A stretch of DNA of 64,000 nt, from the NCBI GenBank assembly GCA_019973155.2, contig BPQB01000012.1, forward strand, positions 124,001-188,000. Reading direction: 5' to 3'. How positions within the stretch are numbered: position 1 is the first letter of the stretch; each line of letters starts with the position of its first letter. The position numbers and the translations under genes were made by a program. Shown here piece after piece: positions 1 through 11,855 of the stretch. Under the pieces are notes generated by a model, which was given only the letters and a program-made list of their open reading frames with translations, was not told the DNA's origin and did no database searches. Origin of the DNA: Phanerochaete sordida. Taxonomy: Eukaryota > Basidiomycota > Agaricomycetes > Polyporales > Phanerochaetaceae.

Positions 1-79
1 GGGTGGCTGGTTTGCAACGGCTTGCTCTCTGCTCTCATCTCCTTTGGTTTCCGAATAATCGCCTGCAGCGCCAGTAGGC

Positions 80-1565
80 ATGCACATTCCACTCTTTTCC
101 TGTCGCTACATCCTTGCATTCTTTACCTTCGTTCATCTCTGTCCCGCTCTGGGCGCCTTGATCAACGTCACTGTCGACGACCAGGGCAGTGACTCAACCA
201 CAGGAACGAGCATCGTCTATGAGGCGCAATGGGCGATTGGCCCCTGTAGCACTTGTGGCGCACAGCCAGACCCCAACAACGCCATCGACGGCACCTGGCA
301 CGACACGACGTATAACCCCAGCGTCCCTGCGCAGACCCTGCTGCGAAATGCAACCTTCGAATTTACAGGTATGACCCTAGAGACAGTCGTTTGACTACAA
401 ATGCTGACGACTTCACAGGCTCAGCTCTCTACGTCTTCGGCATGATTGATGGGGGCTTCGGCATTGATTTAATACTCTACTTGGACGGAGAACAAGCCGG
501 CCGCTTCACCGATCCTCCCACCAGCGATTTCACGTACAAGTACAACCAGCTATACTTCTCTGCCGAGAATCTCGACGAGACACAACACTCCTTCAAGCTG
601 CAGAACGGAGAGAATAACGGGCCGCTAAGCGTAGTACTGTTTGATTACCTCAGATACACGAAGTGCGTCTGCAGCCCATGTCATGAAGGATTCCTGACTG
701 GAATAACTGCAGAGACGATGGTAGCGAACCTAGCTCTGTACCGCCCCCAGCATCCCCAGCTCCGAGCCCTCAATCATCGAATCCACCGACGCCAGAGCAG
801 CCGCCTACCTCGAGTACCCCAACGAGCACAAGTTCAAAGCCGCCCCAGGGCCCAGACATCCCGAGTTCTTCGCCTAGCGGAAATTCTACCTCTCAGACAA
901 GCACTTCCCCTGCTACTAGCCCTCCTGCAACATCCGGAGATGTACATTCTACTGCGCCATTATTCTCTCCTGCCTCTTCTACAAGCGTGGTCACAGTACC
1001 GGACTCATCGTCAAGGGCTTCGCCTTCGCCCTCTTCGCCCGGTGTCGCCGCAGCGTCATCTCATGCCCCAAAACTCTCGAACACGACACGTACCGCCGTC
1101 ATCGCCGTCGCCGTCGTGGTCCCCATCATCATTCTTGCGCTCCTCGCGCTCCTGTACCGAGCGCGTCGCAGCCGCTTCCAGCGCGGGACTTCGACTGAGA
1201 ATCTCGTTCACAGCCCGTCGGTCGATGCGAACGCCAGTGAAGGTCGCTTGGCACAACTCGCAGACATGGCGGGGAACCTTCAAACGCCGCCGTACGCAGA
1301 CACCGCGCCGACATACTACTCCGTATCGCCGTTTACTCCTTCGCTTGGGCCGTCGAGCCAGACCTCGCCGCTTCTTCCGGAGAAGGGGCGTGCACCCGCG
1401 TCAGCCACCTTTTCCTCGCCGTCGGTTTCGGGACATTCTTCGGTGCAGGATGCGGAGATGAGCGAGGTGGGGGAAGGTGCGATCCCGGCAAACATGAGCG
1501 TGTGGGACCCTGTGGGCAGCGTTACACCAGAGACCGCTCCTCCAATGTACCAGAGCGAGGCTTGA
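80..1565 (+). CDS. Secreted single-pass membrane protein with Ser/Thr/Pro-rich stalk
   Basis: Three exons (80-368, 419-662, 713-1565) joined by two 50 bp GT-AG introns give 461 residues. Seen: an N-terminal hydrophobic signal peptide (about residues 1-25), an ectodomain of about 150 residues that looks beta-rich, a Ser/Thr/Pro-rich stalk of about 110 residues, one strong transmembrane helix (TAVIAVAVVVPIIILALLAL) followed by basic YRARRSRF, and a low-complexity cytosolic tail of about 120 residues. This architecture is common among mushroom surface proteins of unknown role; the ectodomain resembles galactose-binding-like folds, which is inference only. Likely type I topology at the plasma membrane, with an O-glycosylated stalk. 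It is convergent with HET1, 234 bp apart. The splice phases are consistent, so the gene model is firm although the function is not known. Confidence 0.8.
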
Positions 1566-1799
1566 TTGCCTCCGTGGCGCTGTGCTGCCTGGAAGAGGCG
1601 GACGCTTACTATTATACCCGTCGTTGCAGCAATGCCTGTCGAGGGCACTCGCGACTGTGTTGTTTCTTTGTTTCTATGTTTACAAATTACCATAGGCTTT
1701 CAGGACACGTCTTTACTGAGCGTTTTACGCGCTAGCTCCACGCGCTATAGGGGAGAGAAGCTGGGATGGCTTTGGGCAGTAGATGCTACCTATATTTAA

Positions 1800-3890
1800 C
1801 TAATAAATTATGAACTGCTTTCCGTCGGTCGTCATCTGCTTGTATGCTGCCATGTACTGCTCAGCATACTTCGTCCGTAAACGTGCCTCGACTCCGGGGA
1901 GGTAGATTATTTTCCTTCTGAAGCACCGAATATACTCCTCCACCCAGTCATCAGCGCGGTAGCTGACCTCTAAAACTGCCCACTTTACCGCGTCGCTGGT
2001 AACTTCGTCGGCATGCATCGCGACAACCTCAGTAGCGACCCAGTATGCGGATGAGTCTCCGCTGACCCGAACCAGCCAATAGAGCGCATCTTGAAGGATG
2101 ACGCCGTGCATGCGCAAGGGCGAGACACTGAAGATCGGAACATTATCCTTGCAGAAGTCGAGTTTGAATCGTCTACGACTTGTTGGTTGACCTCCGCTAC
2201 ACAGAATCTGGTAGGGCCCAAATGTGGCTTCGAAGTGATAGTATCTCCCAGGATCGGCAGTGTTCAGCTGCGATTGTTCTGCCAGCCACAGCGAAGAGTC
2301 CACCGACGTAGCGGAGAGCACCGGTCCGCTTGCGCCATATCCCTTCCACGACGGATAGGGCGCGAACGGCGTGTCCACCGGATAGCGCAGCAGCAGGCTC
2401 GAGCGCCACGCCGGCGAGGCGTGCTTCAGTAGCAGCTCCCACGCGTGTTCGACCGGCATTGCCGCGTTGTACAAGGGCAGGGAGACGCAGCGCAGGAAAT
2501 ACGCGAGGCCCGCGATCCTGTCCAGCTCGTTCGTGCAGTGGCGCGCCATGAGCTCGCGGACGAGCCGGTCGTCGGACGTCAACGTGAGACTGGGGAAGGC
2601 CTGCAGCTGTGCAAAAAATGTGTCGCCGTCCGGAAGTGCCTCGCCGGTTAGGCCGCCGGGCAGCCATGTCGTCAGCGACTCCTGGAGCGTCCAGACACGG
2701 CTGAACCAGTGTCTGTCAGATGTGAGAGTCGGCTGCGACGTGTCGAGGGGAAGTCCCAGGCCGTTGAAGTAAGTGATGCACGGGCGACGGAATGGCTGGC
2801 CCTGATAAATGTGGCCGATGGTGGGGATATCGGTCTTCCACTCCTCTGTCCGCTGAGCTTCGTCCGCTGCGCGGCCGCGCTGCCTCAGACACAGCACGTC
2901 GAGCCAGACGTACTCGGCGCCCATGTTTAGCAGCTCGACGCGTACGTGCTCGAGGGTCGTGGCGCGCGGAACGGGCACCGGCCACTGTCTCCCGTTGATC
3001 GGCGTCCAGACGAGGTCCCGGTCTGCCTCCGGCACCCAGCTGTGGGACACGGTCCACAGCCGGTCGGGCAGGTCATGCGAGCTGGTGTCGCTGTTCGCAA
3101 GGACGACGAGAGGCAGTACGCGGTTGCTGTACAGGTCCCAGACGCGCCGTGGGGGCAGGGTAGAGCGCTGCAGACTGAAGTCCTGGACGACGTGCCTCCG
3201 GAACGCGTCGTGCTTCGCCTGGCGCTTGCGCATCATGGCGTAGTACCCGCGCTGCAGAGACTGCGAGTGCGAGCCCCACCACCAGTTGCGCACTTTGCCG
3301 TAGGCCTCGCCGAAGTCGTGTGACGTGTCCCGGATGCACTTCAGGAGCCCGGCGGTGCTGTATGCGCGCAGCTGGTGATGGGTGTCCAGCACGGCATTGA
3401 GCAGATGGAGAAGCTTGCTGTCGCTCATCGTGGCGAGGGCGAGGTCGGCGAGCGCATCGGGAATGACACCGGGTCCGGTGTGGACCCATTGGAGGGGGAC
3501 GGTGGATCGTGTAGCAGGTCGGATGGTGAACGATGGTCCTGGGCGTGGGGAGCGAAAGAGTATGTCATCCGTGAGGGCTTCTGAAAGTGCGATTTGCGTC
3601 ATTCCCCAGATACTTCTTCTGCGCCTCGCTACCTTGTCCGTATACTCTGCTGTGCGCCACGGCTCGTACAGCTTGCCCATCAAATGCTCTCTAGAAACAC
3701 GGATTTCCTCCGCGTCGTCGTTCTTATCCCATGGGATACCGAGGCCCGACACCCGGATTGGCGAATCCTCAAGCACGAAATGGCGTCTCCTTTGAGAATC
3801 GTAGCGTGTCATGGAAGGGTGGATGAGTGTGTCCTCCCTCTCAATGCTATATGTACCTGACGACAAATGGCTATCCTTAGCTATGTGCAT
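1800..3890 (-). CDS. HET-domain protein, paralogue 1 (HET1)
   Basis: An open frame of 696 residues with no intron needed. The HET (heterokaryon incompatibility) core is at about residues 279-405: WTVSHSWV corresponds to the family's first motif, GAEYVWLDVLCLRQ to the second, PTIGHIYQG to the third, and HWFSRVWTLQE to the conserved RxWTLQE block. N-terminal to it are blocks shared with three paralogues in this window: IWGMTQIALS, VPLQWVHTGPGVIP, SHDFGEAYGKVRNWW and PPRRVWDLYSNRVLP. HET proteins in ascomycetes trigger cell death on non-self fusion; in basidiomycetes their role is mostly untested. Compared with HET2-4 the beginning is uncertain: those genes have two tiny 5' exons, and here a 5' exon could join near codon 12 (about 3855) instead of the first ATG. 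No frame break is visible. It is the only HET copy here without an isomerase neighbour. Confidence 0.85.
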   Translation of the reverse strand: MHIAKDSHLSSGTYSIEREDTLIHPSMTRYDSQRRRHFVLEDSPIRVSGLGIPWDKNDDAEEIRVSREHLMGKLYEPWRTAEYTDKVARRRRSIWGMTQIALSEALTDDILFRSPRPGPSFTIRPATRSTVPLQWVHTGPGVIPDALADLALATMSDSKLLHLLNAVLDTHHQLRAYSTAGLLKCIRDTSHDFGEAYGKVRNWWWGSHSQSLQRGYYAMMRKRQAKHDAFRRHVVQDFSLQRSTLPPRRVWDLYSNRVLPLVVLANSDTSSHDLPDRLWTVSHSWVPEADRDLVWTPINGRQWPVPVPRATTLEHVRVELLNMGAEYVWLDVLCLRQRGRAADEAQRTEEWKTDIPTIGHIYQGQPFRRPCITYFNGLGLPLDTSQPTLTSDRHWFSRVWTLQESLTTWLPGGLTGEALPDGDTFFAQLQAFPSLTLTSDDRLVRELMARHCTNELDRIAGLAYFLRCVSLPLYNAAMPVEHAWELLLKHASPAWRSSLLLRYPVDTPFAPYPSWKGYGASGPVLSATSVDSSLWLAEQSQLNTADPGRYYHFEATFGPYQILCSGGQPTSRRRFKLDFCKDNVPIFSVSPLRMHGVILQDALYWLVRVSGDSSAYWVATEVVAMHADEVTSDAVKWAVLEVSYRADDWVEEYIRCFRRKIIYLPGVEARLRTKYAEQYMAAYKQMTTDGKQFIIY

Positions 3891-4461
3891 TGCCCCAACG
3901 CGTAGCTCTTACCAGCTCGTGGTGGCGGTGCTGCTACGCTGGCACCTTCCCCTGTGCAGCGAGGTCTAATTCAGAGCTGACAGCACAGATCAGTCTAAGC
4001 CTAGTCGCAACCGTGGAAAAGGCGACTCACAATAGCAGCTATTCAAGGGAACCGCGAGCAGATGTCCGCTTCGATGTCCAATAATAGGGTATGTTGTTGG
4101 TCTCCTAGTTACAAGACGAAAATCAGAATGGGAGCCTGTGGACAAGGCAGGTCAAGAGCACGGGAGCACTGCATGTTGTTCAAACATTGCACGTCCCGGA
4201 TTACGCCGGTACACATAGGCCCGGAAAGAGAGCCATATGGGGCCAAATCAGACGCAAAAGTCAAATATCTGTCGTGGCGACCAGAATCTGTCAGAATTCT
4301 CGTTGAATTCGAGACGTCGCTCTTCCTCGGCGGCACGGGCAGACGGCCTCGTATAAGGCAGGTTGCATTCTGGAACATAAAATCTAAGACGAACATGGAT
4401 GGTATCATATGAAGCATACAGTCTGCACGCCGCCGCCTCACGCGCTCGAACGTGGAAGTCT
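3891..4461. other. Intergenic: HET1 upstream and PARP 3' flank
   Basis: AT-richer than the neighbouring genes. It must hold the HET1 promoter and perhaps unrecognised HET1 5' exons; a GT donor-like site near 4030 (minus strand) could supply one, but no ATG in the right frame was found. No other gene is seen. Confidence 0.5.
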
Positions 4462-7004
4462 TCAGCTCATCTGCACCATGAGCAGATACCTGAGCCTGAT
4501 CTGCGAAGTGTCGTACACGATATACTGCGCACCCGTCAGCCGTCGTCCGCCGCACGATCAACCCGAGCCACGCACCTCGTTGTACTGCAGCGACAGCCAC
4601 GGCTGGCCGGCCGCGGGGTCCGCCTGGACGTCGCGCGGGCGGCCCTTGGGCATGTGCACGCCCGCAAGGCCGGGGTGCGCGAGCGCCGCGCCGGCGTCCT
4701 GCCAGTCCACGGGCTGCGTGCGCCCGAGGCCCTTCGTCGCGAGCGCGCCCGCGGCGCGGCAGCCGACGTCCGCGTTGTACTCCGCGCCCGTGCGCGCGTA
4801 GAACGGCTGCGCGGCGACCTCGCACAGCAGCAGCAGGCCCATGCCGCCGCTCAGGTGCGCGTAGCAGTAGTTCGCGGACTTGGACATCATCTGCGGGGCA
4901 ATCAGCGGTGGGCGGGGTGTGGGGTGAGGGGAGGACGCACGTCCGCGAAGTACACGCCCTTGCCGAACATGTAGCCTGTGACGGGCGCCTCCGGCGGCGC
5001 GATGCGCAGGCCCTGCTTGAGGATGCCCGCAAAGTTCGTCGTGCGCGAGCCGTGCCAGAGCAGCATGCGCTCGCCGGGCGGCCGGCGGTCGTGCCCCGCG
5101 GCGATGAAGGCCGCGGCCTCCGCCGCGCGCTCGACGCGGAACGCGTTCGCGACGGACACGCGTGTGTGGTGCGTCGCGCCGTGCGTGTCGCGCACGTAGG
5201 ACTCGAGCGTCGCCCACTCGCCGCTGCCGCGCGAGACCGGATCCATCGACGTCAACGCGAGGCTCTTGAAGTGCGCGTCGAGCGGGTTGACAGGCAGGCC
5301 GGTGTCCGGATCCGTCGTGATGTCGGACGAGATCAGCTTCGACGCGATCTCCATGTCGCCGAGCGCGTCGACGAGGTCGAGCTCGTTCTTCAGCAGTTCC
5401 AAGCTGTTGATGACCCTCGGCCGGTTGCGGCCAAAGTTGTGTGGGATGATTCTATAGAAGTTCAGTATTTTGGCAGCAGGGCTGTGCGTGACGGAGTACT
5501 CACGAGTAGTACCGGCCGGTCAAAGTCTCGACGGCACGATTAAAACCGCCGTAGTCTTGCGCCGTCTTGCAGTTCTGGTCTTGAATGACTTCTGACAGGG
5601 TCTGTCGATCGCATTAGCCTTGTAGCGGGTGATGAATGAGTGAAGAATTCACCTTGAGAGCAGAGAAACCGTTCAAGATGGTAGACTTGGCAAGCTTGCC
5701 AAGGGGCAGCTTATTAGCGTCGTAGTTCATTGAAGACAGGTGAGCATCGATGATTCTGCGAACATCTCGTCAATGTGCGGTGAATGACATCGCCACAAAG
5801 CACATACTTGGACGAGAAAATCAGCCTGCACAGCTCCTGGACCTCAGACGGCAGCGTCGAGTCGGGGATCTTGACCGGTTCGCCGCTGTCCTTCTTCTTG
5901 CCCTTGCTGTCGTCCTTCTTATCCTTGTCGTCGTCCTCGAAGGACCGCTCGATGTACGTGTACTTGCCGGGGCGCGCGACCATGTTGTGGCGCGCCTCCC
6001 ACGCGCACGCCGCCTTCTTCTTGAACTGGTCCTTGAACTGGTAGATGCCCGTCGCAGGCGCGGGGAAAGGGCCCCGTGTCTGCTTCTGGCCCGTCTCGCC
6101 GACGCGGCCCCAGCGCGTGAAGAGCATCACGCTCGAATCGCTGCCAATGGGGTGCAGGAGCTGGATGACGTAGAACCTGCGAGTGCGAGGTTAGCGGGAG
6201 GGCGCGCGCTGGTGGGTATATGCGCACTTGTTCGAGTTCTTGCCGATGTCCGTCTGGTTGAGCATGGCGTCCCAGACGCATCCGTCGTGGACGTAGACCT
6301 GGTGAGTATCTGCACCGTGTCAGTTCATCTATGGGCGGGTAGATGCAATGCGCTACTCACCGACCATACCCGAGTGAGGGTCGACAGGCGCAGCGCCACG
6401 CTTGACCACGGTTACCTAGCCAGGCGTATGTTAATTTCATATCGACTTCATGACTGAGCGAATGAGCGTACCATCTTCTTAGGCTCGTCCTTCTTGACCT
6501 CATCGTCTGCCTTGGCGGCGTCCTTCTTAGCCTTCTTGGACTTGGGTTTATCATCCTCCTCTTCTTCTTCTTCTTCAACCTCGTCGTCTGCAGCTGCAAC
6601 TTTCTTGCCCTTAGCCTTCCCCTTCGCAGCAGGCTTGGCCTTGACGTCTGATACGTCAACGTCGAGGTCAGTGTCACCAGACAAAGACATAACGAGGGCA
6701 ATTACTCACCAGCTTCGTCCTTTTTAGCCCGCTTGGCCTTTGGCTTTTCTTCTGGCTCTTCTTCTTCTTCCTCTTCGTCCTCGTCGCGAGCACGCTTGCC
6801 TTTGCCCTTGCCCTTTGCTGCAGGCTTGGCCTTCGACTTGGCAGCCGGGGCCTTCGCGTCCGCAGGAGGATCTACGACCGCCACGCTGGCAGCAGCGGAT
6901 GCTTTGGCAGCGGTGCGCGCGCTGGAACGCGTCGCGCGGGCAGGAGCAGCATCTGCGCCGTCGGTCGCGGCGGTGGCGGCAGCAGCTTTCTTTCTCGGGG
7001 GCAT
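4462..7004 (-). CDS. Poly(ADP-ribose) polymerase (WGR + regulatory + catalytic domains)
   Basis: A multi-exon gene of roughly 650 residues. In order: a disordered N-terminus starting MPPRKKAAAA with alternating K/A-rich and acidic runs (two exons, 6450-7004); a WGR domain with FTRWGRVGETGQ (about 6080-6125) and a downstream KKKAACAWEAR segment; the helical regulatory domain; and the ADP-ribosyl transferase fold. The catalytic triad is visible: His in LLWHGSR (about 5040-5065), Tyr in KSANYCYAH (about 4855-4890) and Glu in YNE/YIVYDTSQ, split by an intron near 4520-4570. It ends RYLLMVQMS. No zinc fingers are present, so it resembles PARP2/3 or the fungal PrpA type rather than vertebrate PARP1. 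It uses NAD+ to modify proteins at DNA breaks in the nucleus. It is divergent from the DNA glycosylase at 7673. Confidence 0.93.
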
Positions 7005-7672
7005 GGCGAGCGGTGTCAAGAGGGCTCTGGCTAACGTTTGCGACGGGGAGGAGGAATGACTCGAGTGTCGCTGACGGAGGTCGGGAGCAAGTTGGGGTGT
7101 GGGTACGCCATGGCCCGCGCGCTTTTATACGGCCAGGACGTGGCTCAGGGCAAGCGTGAGCGCGTTGAGCGCGTGTGCCTGATGGCGGCCTGCGCCGCCC
7201 GCTCTATGCCGCATATGGGCATGGGCGCATCAGCGGCTGGTCAGGAGACCGCGCTCGGGGCGTCGGCTTGCCCAAATGGGGCAGGCGGCGGTGCCGAGCC
7301 GCATGACTCGCGCGTCGGGTGATCACAACGTGCGTCGGGATGTCGGCAGCGTTGGGCAAAGGGCTTCTTGGCGTCGGGCGGGCCCCGACGTTGTACCAGA
7401 CGATCCCCGACACACCCGACGCGTCCGGCGCCTCTGCTAATTAGCGCGTCGCGCCTCCGCAGCAATGTTGAACATACTCCAACATACTACTCACATACGG
7501 CTCATCTAATACTACGTCCCAGAAGGTGCGTCATAGCTTGGATATATCTTGGATATCTCTCTCGCTGCTAGACTGCTGACGTCGATGGCTAGGTTTATTG
7601 TTCGCTCGATACTTCGTCACAATCTACTCCCGCCCTATTCGACCGGCCTACCCATCAACACTATCCTCACGA
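7005..7672. promoter_or_regulatory. Shared divergent promoter of PARP and TDG
   Basis: A 668 bp region between the start codons of two DNA-repair genes. A TATA-like GTATAAAA on the minus strand (7123-7130) lies about 120 bp before the PARP ATG. The TDG side has AT-rich sequence (about 7470-7560) but no clear TATA box. No coding sequence was found. Confidence 0.6.
7123..7130 (-). promoter_or_regulatory. TATA-like box of PARP gene
   Basis: Minus-strand GTATAAAA, about 120 bp upstream of the PARP start codon, a normal distance for a fungal TATA element with a short leader. Confidence 0.5.
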
Positions 7673-9031
7673 ATGTCAGAGAATACCTTGGCAAGCATCC
7701 TACAACAGGTGGATGCTGTCATCAAGACCGAGCTCGTTGCGGATGTAACCGACCTCGACCTCTCGACACCCCCGGCGACAGCAAGCCTGCGCAGGTCGCC
7801 CCGAAAGCGAACGGCGACCATCCGGCTGACACAGGAGAGCAGTGACGAGGATAACACTAAAGGCAGCACCCCAAAAAGAACCGTGCGGCGGAAGCTTGCT
7901 GTCAAGAAGGAAGAGGACCGTGACGACGTCCTACCCACGGCTTTGCCGGCAGCGAAGGCGAAGACAGCCTCAAAGCGCACTGCTGGAGCGCGGTCAACGT
8001 CAGCGAGCCCGCGGAAGGTCAAAAGAGAATATGCCCCACCTGAAACGTACGCACATCTGGATCCGTTGAACGACCTCCTGAAGGAACACCTGGATGGTAA
8101 GTCCAACCCAAGCTATTGCTCTCCCTGTTAGGCTGGCTGACACTCCGGGATTTTTGGTAGTCATGTTCTGCGGAATCAAGTGAGCTCCATCCTGACCCCA
8201 TGTGTTTCAGTCGACTGACTGCAGTGTACAGTCCGGGAAAGAAGTCCGCGGAAGTTGGGTTCCACTTCGCGCATAGCACGAACCATTTCTGGCGCGCCAT
8301 CCATCTCGCGGGCTTCACCGACCGCCTGCTCAAGCCGTCCGAAGAGGCCCAGCTGCCCACGACATACAATGTTGGACTTGTACGCGATTCACAAGTTTAC
8401 TCGCGTCACCTACTCTGACTTTGATTTAGACAGATCTCGTCGAGCGTCCCAGTGCCGAGGTAAGCCCATTGGGAGCGCGAACATCATAGATCTGCTAACA
8501 CACCTTCTAGCAAGCTGAGCTGTCTCTCGGAGACATGCACGCCGGCGTCCCGATTCTGCTCGCCAAGATCGTGCGCTATGCGCCGCGCGTCGTGTGCTTC
8601 GTCGGCAAGCAGATCGGCGAGACCTTCCTCACCGAGGCGGCCTCCCTCTCTCCCCCTCCCCTCGCTCCCACACCTTCCGCTGACGCCGGAGAGGCCTCCG
8701 CGAAGGCCAAGAAACCGCGCACGAAGAAGCCGAAGGTCGAGATAGGCTTCGCGCCGTACAAGGTCGTGCACGCGCCGGACGCGCCGGTGCGCGAGACGCT
8801 CTTCTTTGTCATGCCGAGCACGTCTGCGCGCGTGACGGGGTACCAGGTGCGCTTGCCCGCCGCGTTGTTGCGGCATGCCGAGCTGACCTCCGCGTGAAGC
8901 TGGCTGATAAGGCGAAGATATTGCGGACCTTGCACGACGAGGTGGGGCGCATGAGGCGTGGCGAGGGTTTGGATACGGGCGCGATGCAGGTTATCGCGGT
9001 GCCCATCGGACACGCTGTTTCCACGGTTTGA
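7673..9031 (+). CDS. Mismatch-specific thymine/uracil-DNA glycosylase (TDG/Mug family)
   Basis: Six exons: 7673-8096, 8161-8179, 8232-8379, 8430-8459, 8511-8846, 8900-9031; 362 residues. All phases fit. The first 140 residues are basic and probably disordered (RRSPRKR, TPKRTVRRK), typical of nuclear repair enzymes. The catalytic domain shows the family's motif A, MFCGINPGKKSA, created by splicing a 19 nt exon; then GFHFAHSTNHFWRAIHLAGFT; then TDLVERPSAEQAELS, the equivalent of the TDG G-x-T-(D/N)-x-V-x-R-x segment; and VMPSTSARVTGYQ, the VMPSSSAR loop. It removes T or U from G mispairs in base-excision repair. The Asn of GINPG, catalytic in TDG/Mug, is present. The last intron uses an AAG acceptor, so the final 44 residues are slightly less sure. 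It shares an upstream region with PARP. Confidence 0.9.
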
Positions 9032-9300
9032 TGCTGCGGCGATGAGAGCTGAAGTGATGATACGGTTTACTTGGATTCTGGATTGGATTCTCTTTCACTA
9101 TGCGCTTCATTGGTCTCTTAGAATACCCTATAGTCTGGAAATCGCTTCTTTAATCTCACAACATTCGCAGGGTCACTGGGCACGTCCCAAGGATGTGAGC
9201 GTCACTGAATATCGTGGCGCCAATATCGTGACTTGGTCCAGTACCTCCACCAAGTCGCCAAACACGTTATCGCTACACTTCAACAGGTTTTACAGCGGGA

Positions 9301-11174
9301 ATGAAGGCTTTCTTGTCAACAGCCAAATGCAAGCTTAAAACTCTCAAGTCGAAGGCTAAGCAGTTACCGCTCCTACTGCCATTGAATTACGACAAAGTCT
9401 CCGGGGAGATAAGATGCCATCCTGACAGTCACGGACGCGGTGAGTGAGGATCATCTCACAGCGGCACAAAACTGACCAGGTGGTAGACGTCGTGAAAGTC
9501 ATAGTGACCATCCATAATCTTCCGCCTGAAATCATAGCAGAATGCTTCCACTGGTATATCATCAGCATACATCGTGCCCATCTTTCACTACAGCGCCACC
9601 AGAGCGAGGACTCGACCCCTGATATCCCAAGCCCGTACTCATGGATTACCATTAGGCATGTCAATCGCTGGTGGCGAGAGATCGCACTCACCTTCCCCGT
9701 CCTGTCGACGTACATCTGCATCACGTCTCTGGAATGCGTACAAGACATGCTCTCAAGGGCAGGCGAACTCCCCATCCACGTGTACGAGTCCGCAGGCCCG
9801 GCCGTCCTGGAGCGCCGCGAGCCGCGCACGCTCGTCCTCGCGCATCTCACGCGCATCGCCTCTCTGCAGCTGCAGTGCCTGGACCCGACGCCGCCCACGG
9901 GCCGGACGACGCTGCGCGCGATCATGCTGCGGCTCATGCAGACGCAGCACATGCTGGAGATGTGGGGGACCCCCGAGCACTCGGGCTCGGCTGCGCCGCA
10001 CGAGTACTCCCACCTCGCGGACTTCTCCTGCTCGTTCGGCGAGCTCGCGATGGTTGGATGCGCGGAACGGATCCTCGGGGCTAACCTGCGGAGGATCTAC
10101 CTCAACCGCTCCGTCCATCCCTCCACCCAGTCCCTTCGATGCTTCATGGGAACGCTCAACCGTCTTGAGCTGCTCGAGGAGCTGGTTCTGGACCACCCCT
10201 TCCATGTCGAGCTTCCCTCCCAGACCACCCCTCGCTGGCCAATTGACACTTCATCTCTGCCGCGCGTATCTCTACCCCATCTGAAAAGCCTTCGCCTGGA
10301 AGACGAAGATTATATCACGGCATACATCGTTGTCGAGCGCCTGATTTTCCCGAACACCGCATCGGTGTCCTTTGAATTTCCCAGTATTTCTGACGACACA
10401 GTACTCCATGCGGCCGGAGTGTTTGTCGCCTGTCTGGACAACGCACAGCCTGTCACTGACCAGAGTGACTCTGAGCCCCAATCGGTCTCTATCGCCCGGC
10501 GGTCCGCCACAGATATCGAGCTGCTCTTCTGGCGCGACCGCCTGTCCCTGCACGACCTCCGCGAGCAGCGCAAGACCGGAGAAGGCGCGTGCTTCGCGTT
10601 CCGCTGCCCCTCTGTCGACAGCGCCTTCGCGCGTGCACTTCTGGCTCACGCTCCGCTTCATGGCGTTACGACAGCTCTCCTCACCGAACATGTATCTTCA
10701 GGATCTTTCCCCTGGAACAGCGTGCTCTGCTCGCTGACGTCCGTCGACGAGCTCGGGCTGGAATATGAGGCCCACGAAGAGATAGAAGAGCCGTCGCTGC
10801 GGAGCCCAAGCGGACTCCCCATCGTATACTCCCCACTGACTGCGGTGCAGCACGCACACGTCTGGCTGCACCGCCCCAGCGCCGTCCCGCCTGGCTTAGA
10901 CCGCCACCAAACGTCGATGCTCCATAATGCCGCGCAAACGCTCTCGTCTCAACCCGAAGTCTTGTATCATAAAGTGGACCTCCCTCGGACCGGCGATGCG
11001 GATCTATCTAGCAAAGATCGAAGCGATGTAGACGTCGATTTGGACATACCGATTCCGAGTCTCGGCTCGGCTGCTCCCTCAGGGTCTGGCCGTCCGCAAG
11101 GCGGGCTCAGAGGGTGGCTTGCGTCAAATATTCCGGAAATGCGCAAACGTTCGGAGAGTAAAAGTTCGCAATGA
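9301..11174 (+). CDS. F-box/LRR-like protein 1
   Basis: Exon 2 (9487-11174) encodes an F-box: LPPEIIAECFHWYI, then YSWITIRHVNRWWREIALTFPVLSTYI. About 430 residues with leucine-rich, irregularly repeated segments follow, ending in a Ser-rich basic tail. I propose exon 1 at 9301-9439 (starts MKAFLSTAKCKLKTLKSKAK) joined by a 47 bp intron whose branch-like ACTGAC and TAG acceptor restore the frame; 608 residues in total. No ATG exists in the main frame before the F-box, so a spliced 5' exon is needed. F-box proteins are substrate receptors of SCF ubiquitin ligases, bound through Skp1. Five relatives lie in this window; all share a C-terminal block like PLHGVTTALLTEH. It lies between TDG and HET2, on the same strand. 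Confidence 0.78.
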
Positions 11175-11855
11175 TCTGAGACCGTCACGGTGCGTGTCTT
11201 GGCTTGTAGCATTGGCAAAAAATCATGCCTGTGAAAGTAGCGTAGCAAGCGACTGGAAATACGTCGGTGTGCATGGCTGGTCAGGTGCGCTTCTCAACGC
11301 GGATTACAATAAGCTGCTAAAGTCTGGTCACTTTGAGGACAATGAATGAACTAGGCGGCTACACATACCTCCCTAGCCCCACAAAATCCTCTAAATCTTC
11401 GATAAATCTTCGCGTACAATTTTCTATTTCCTAGGTGCCATAAATCCGTGTTATCACCATAGAAGATCCTCTCGGATATTGAATCAGTACTTGACAACAT
11501 GTGGCCCTTACGCACCTGTACGACCGTTTGGCGAAAGTCTGCAAACTTCCTTGTACGCTATAGCTCCACGCTACTTAGCGTGGCAATAGATGTCCTGCAA
11601 GATTGCCCCAATCTAACTTCTCAAACTTGCTAGCTATCTGATCCATGATGACTGAGGCCTTTGGAGACTGAAGCTCATTAGGACTGGAATTGATTTATTG
11701 CCACGAGGCTATTCTATGGCGCTCCAGATTCCGGACACGTGTCAGTCTCCGAGCACAGGTCTTCCCAATGCATTTGTTTTGCACTGGCTTCTCTCACTGA
11801 ACGACGACTTCGCTTTACACCTTGATATGTGGACGTGTACAACCTGACATCACGG
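11175..11855. other. Intergenic: upstream of HET2
   Basis: AT-richer gene-free sequence of 680 bp containing the presumed HET2 promoter. No relic of an isomerase gene was seen here, unlike the region before HET4. Confidence 0.5.
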
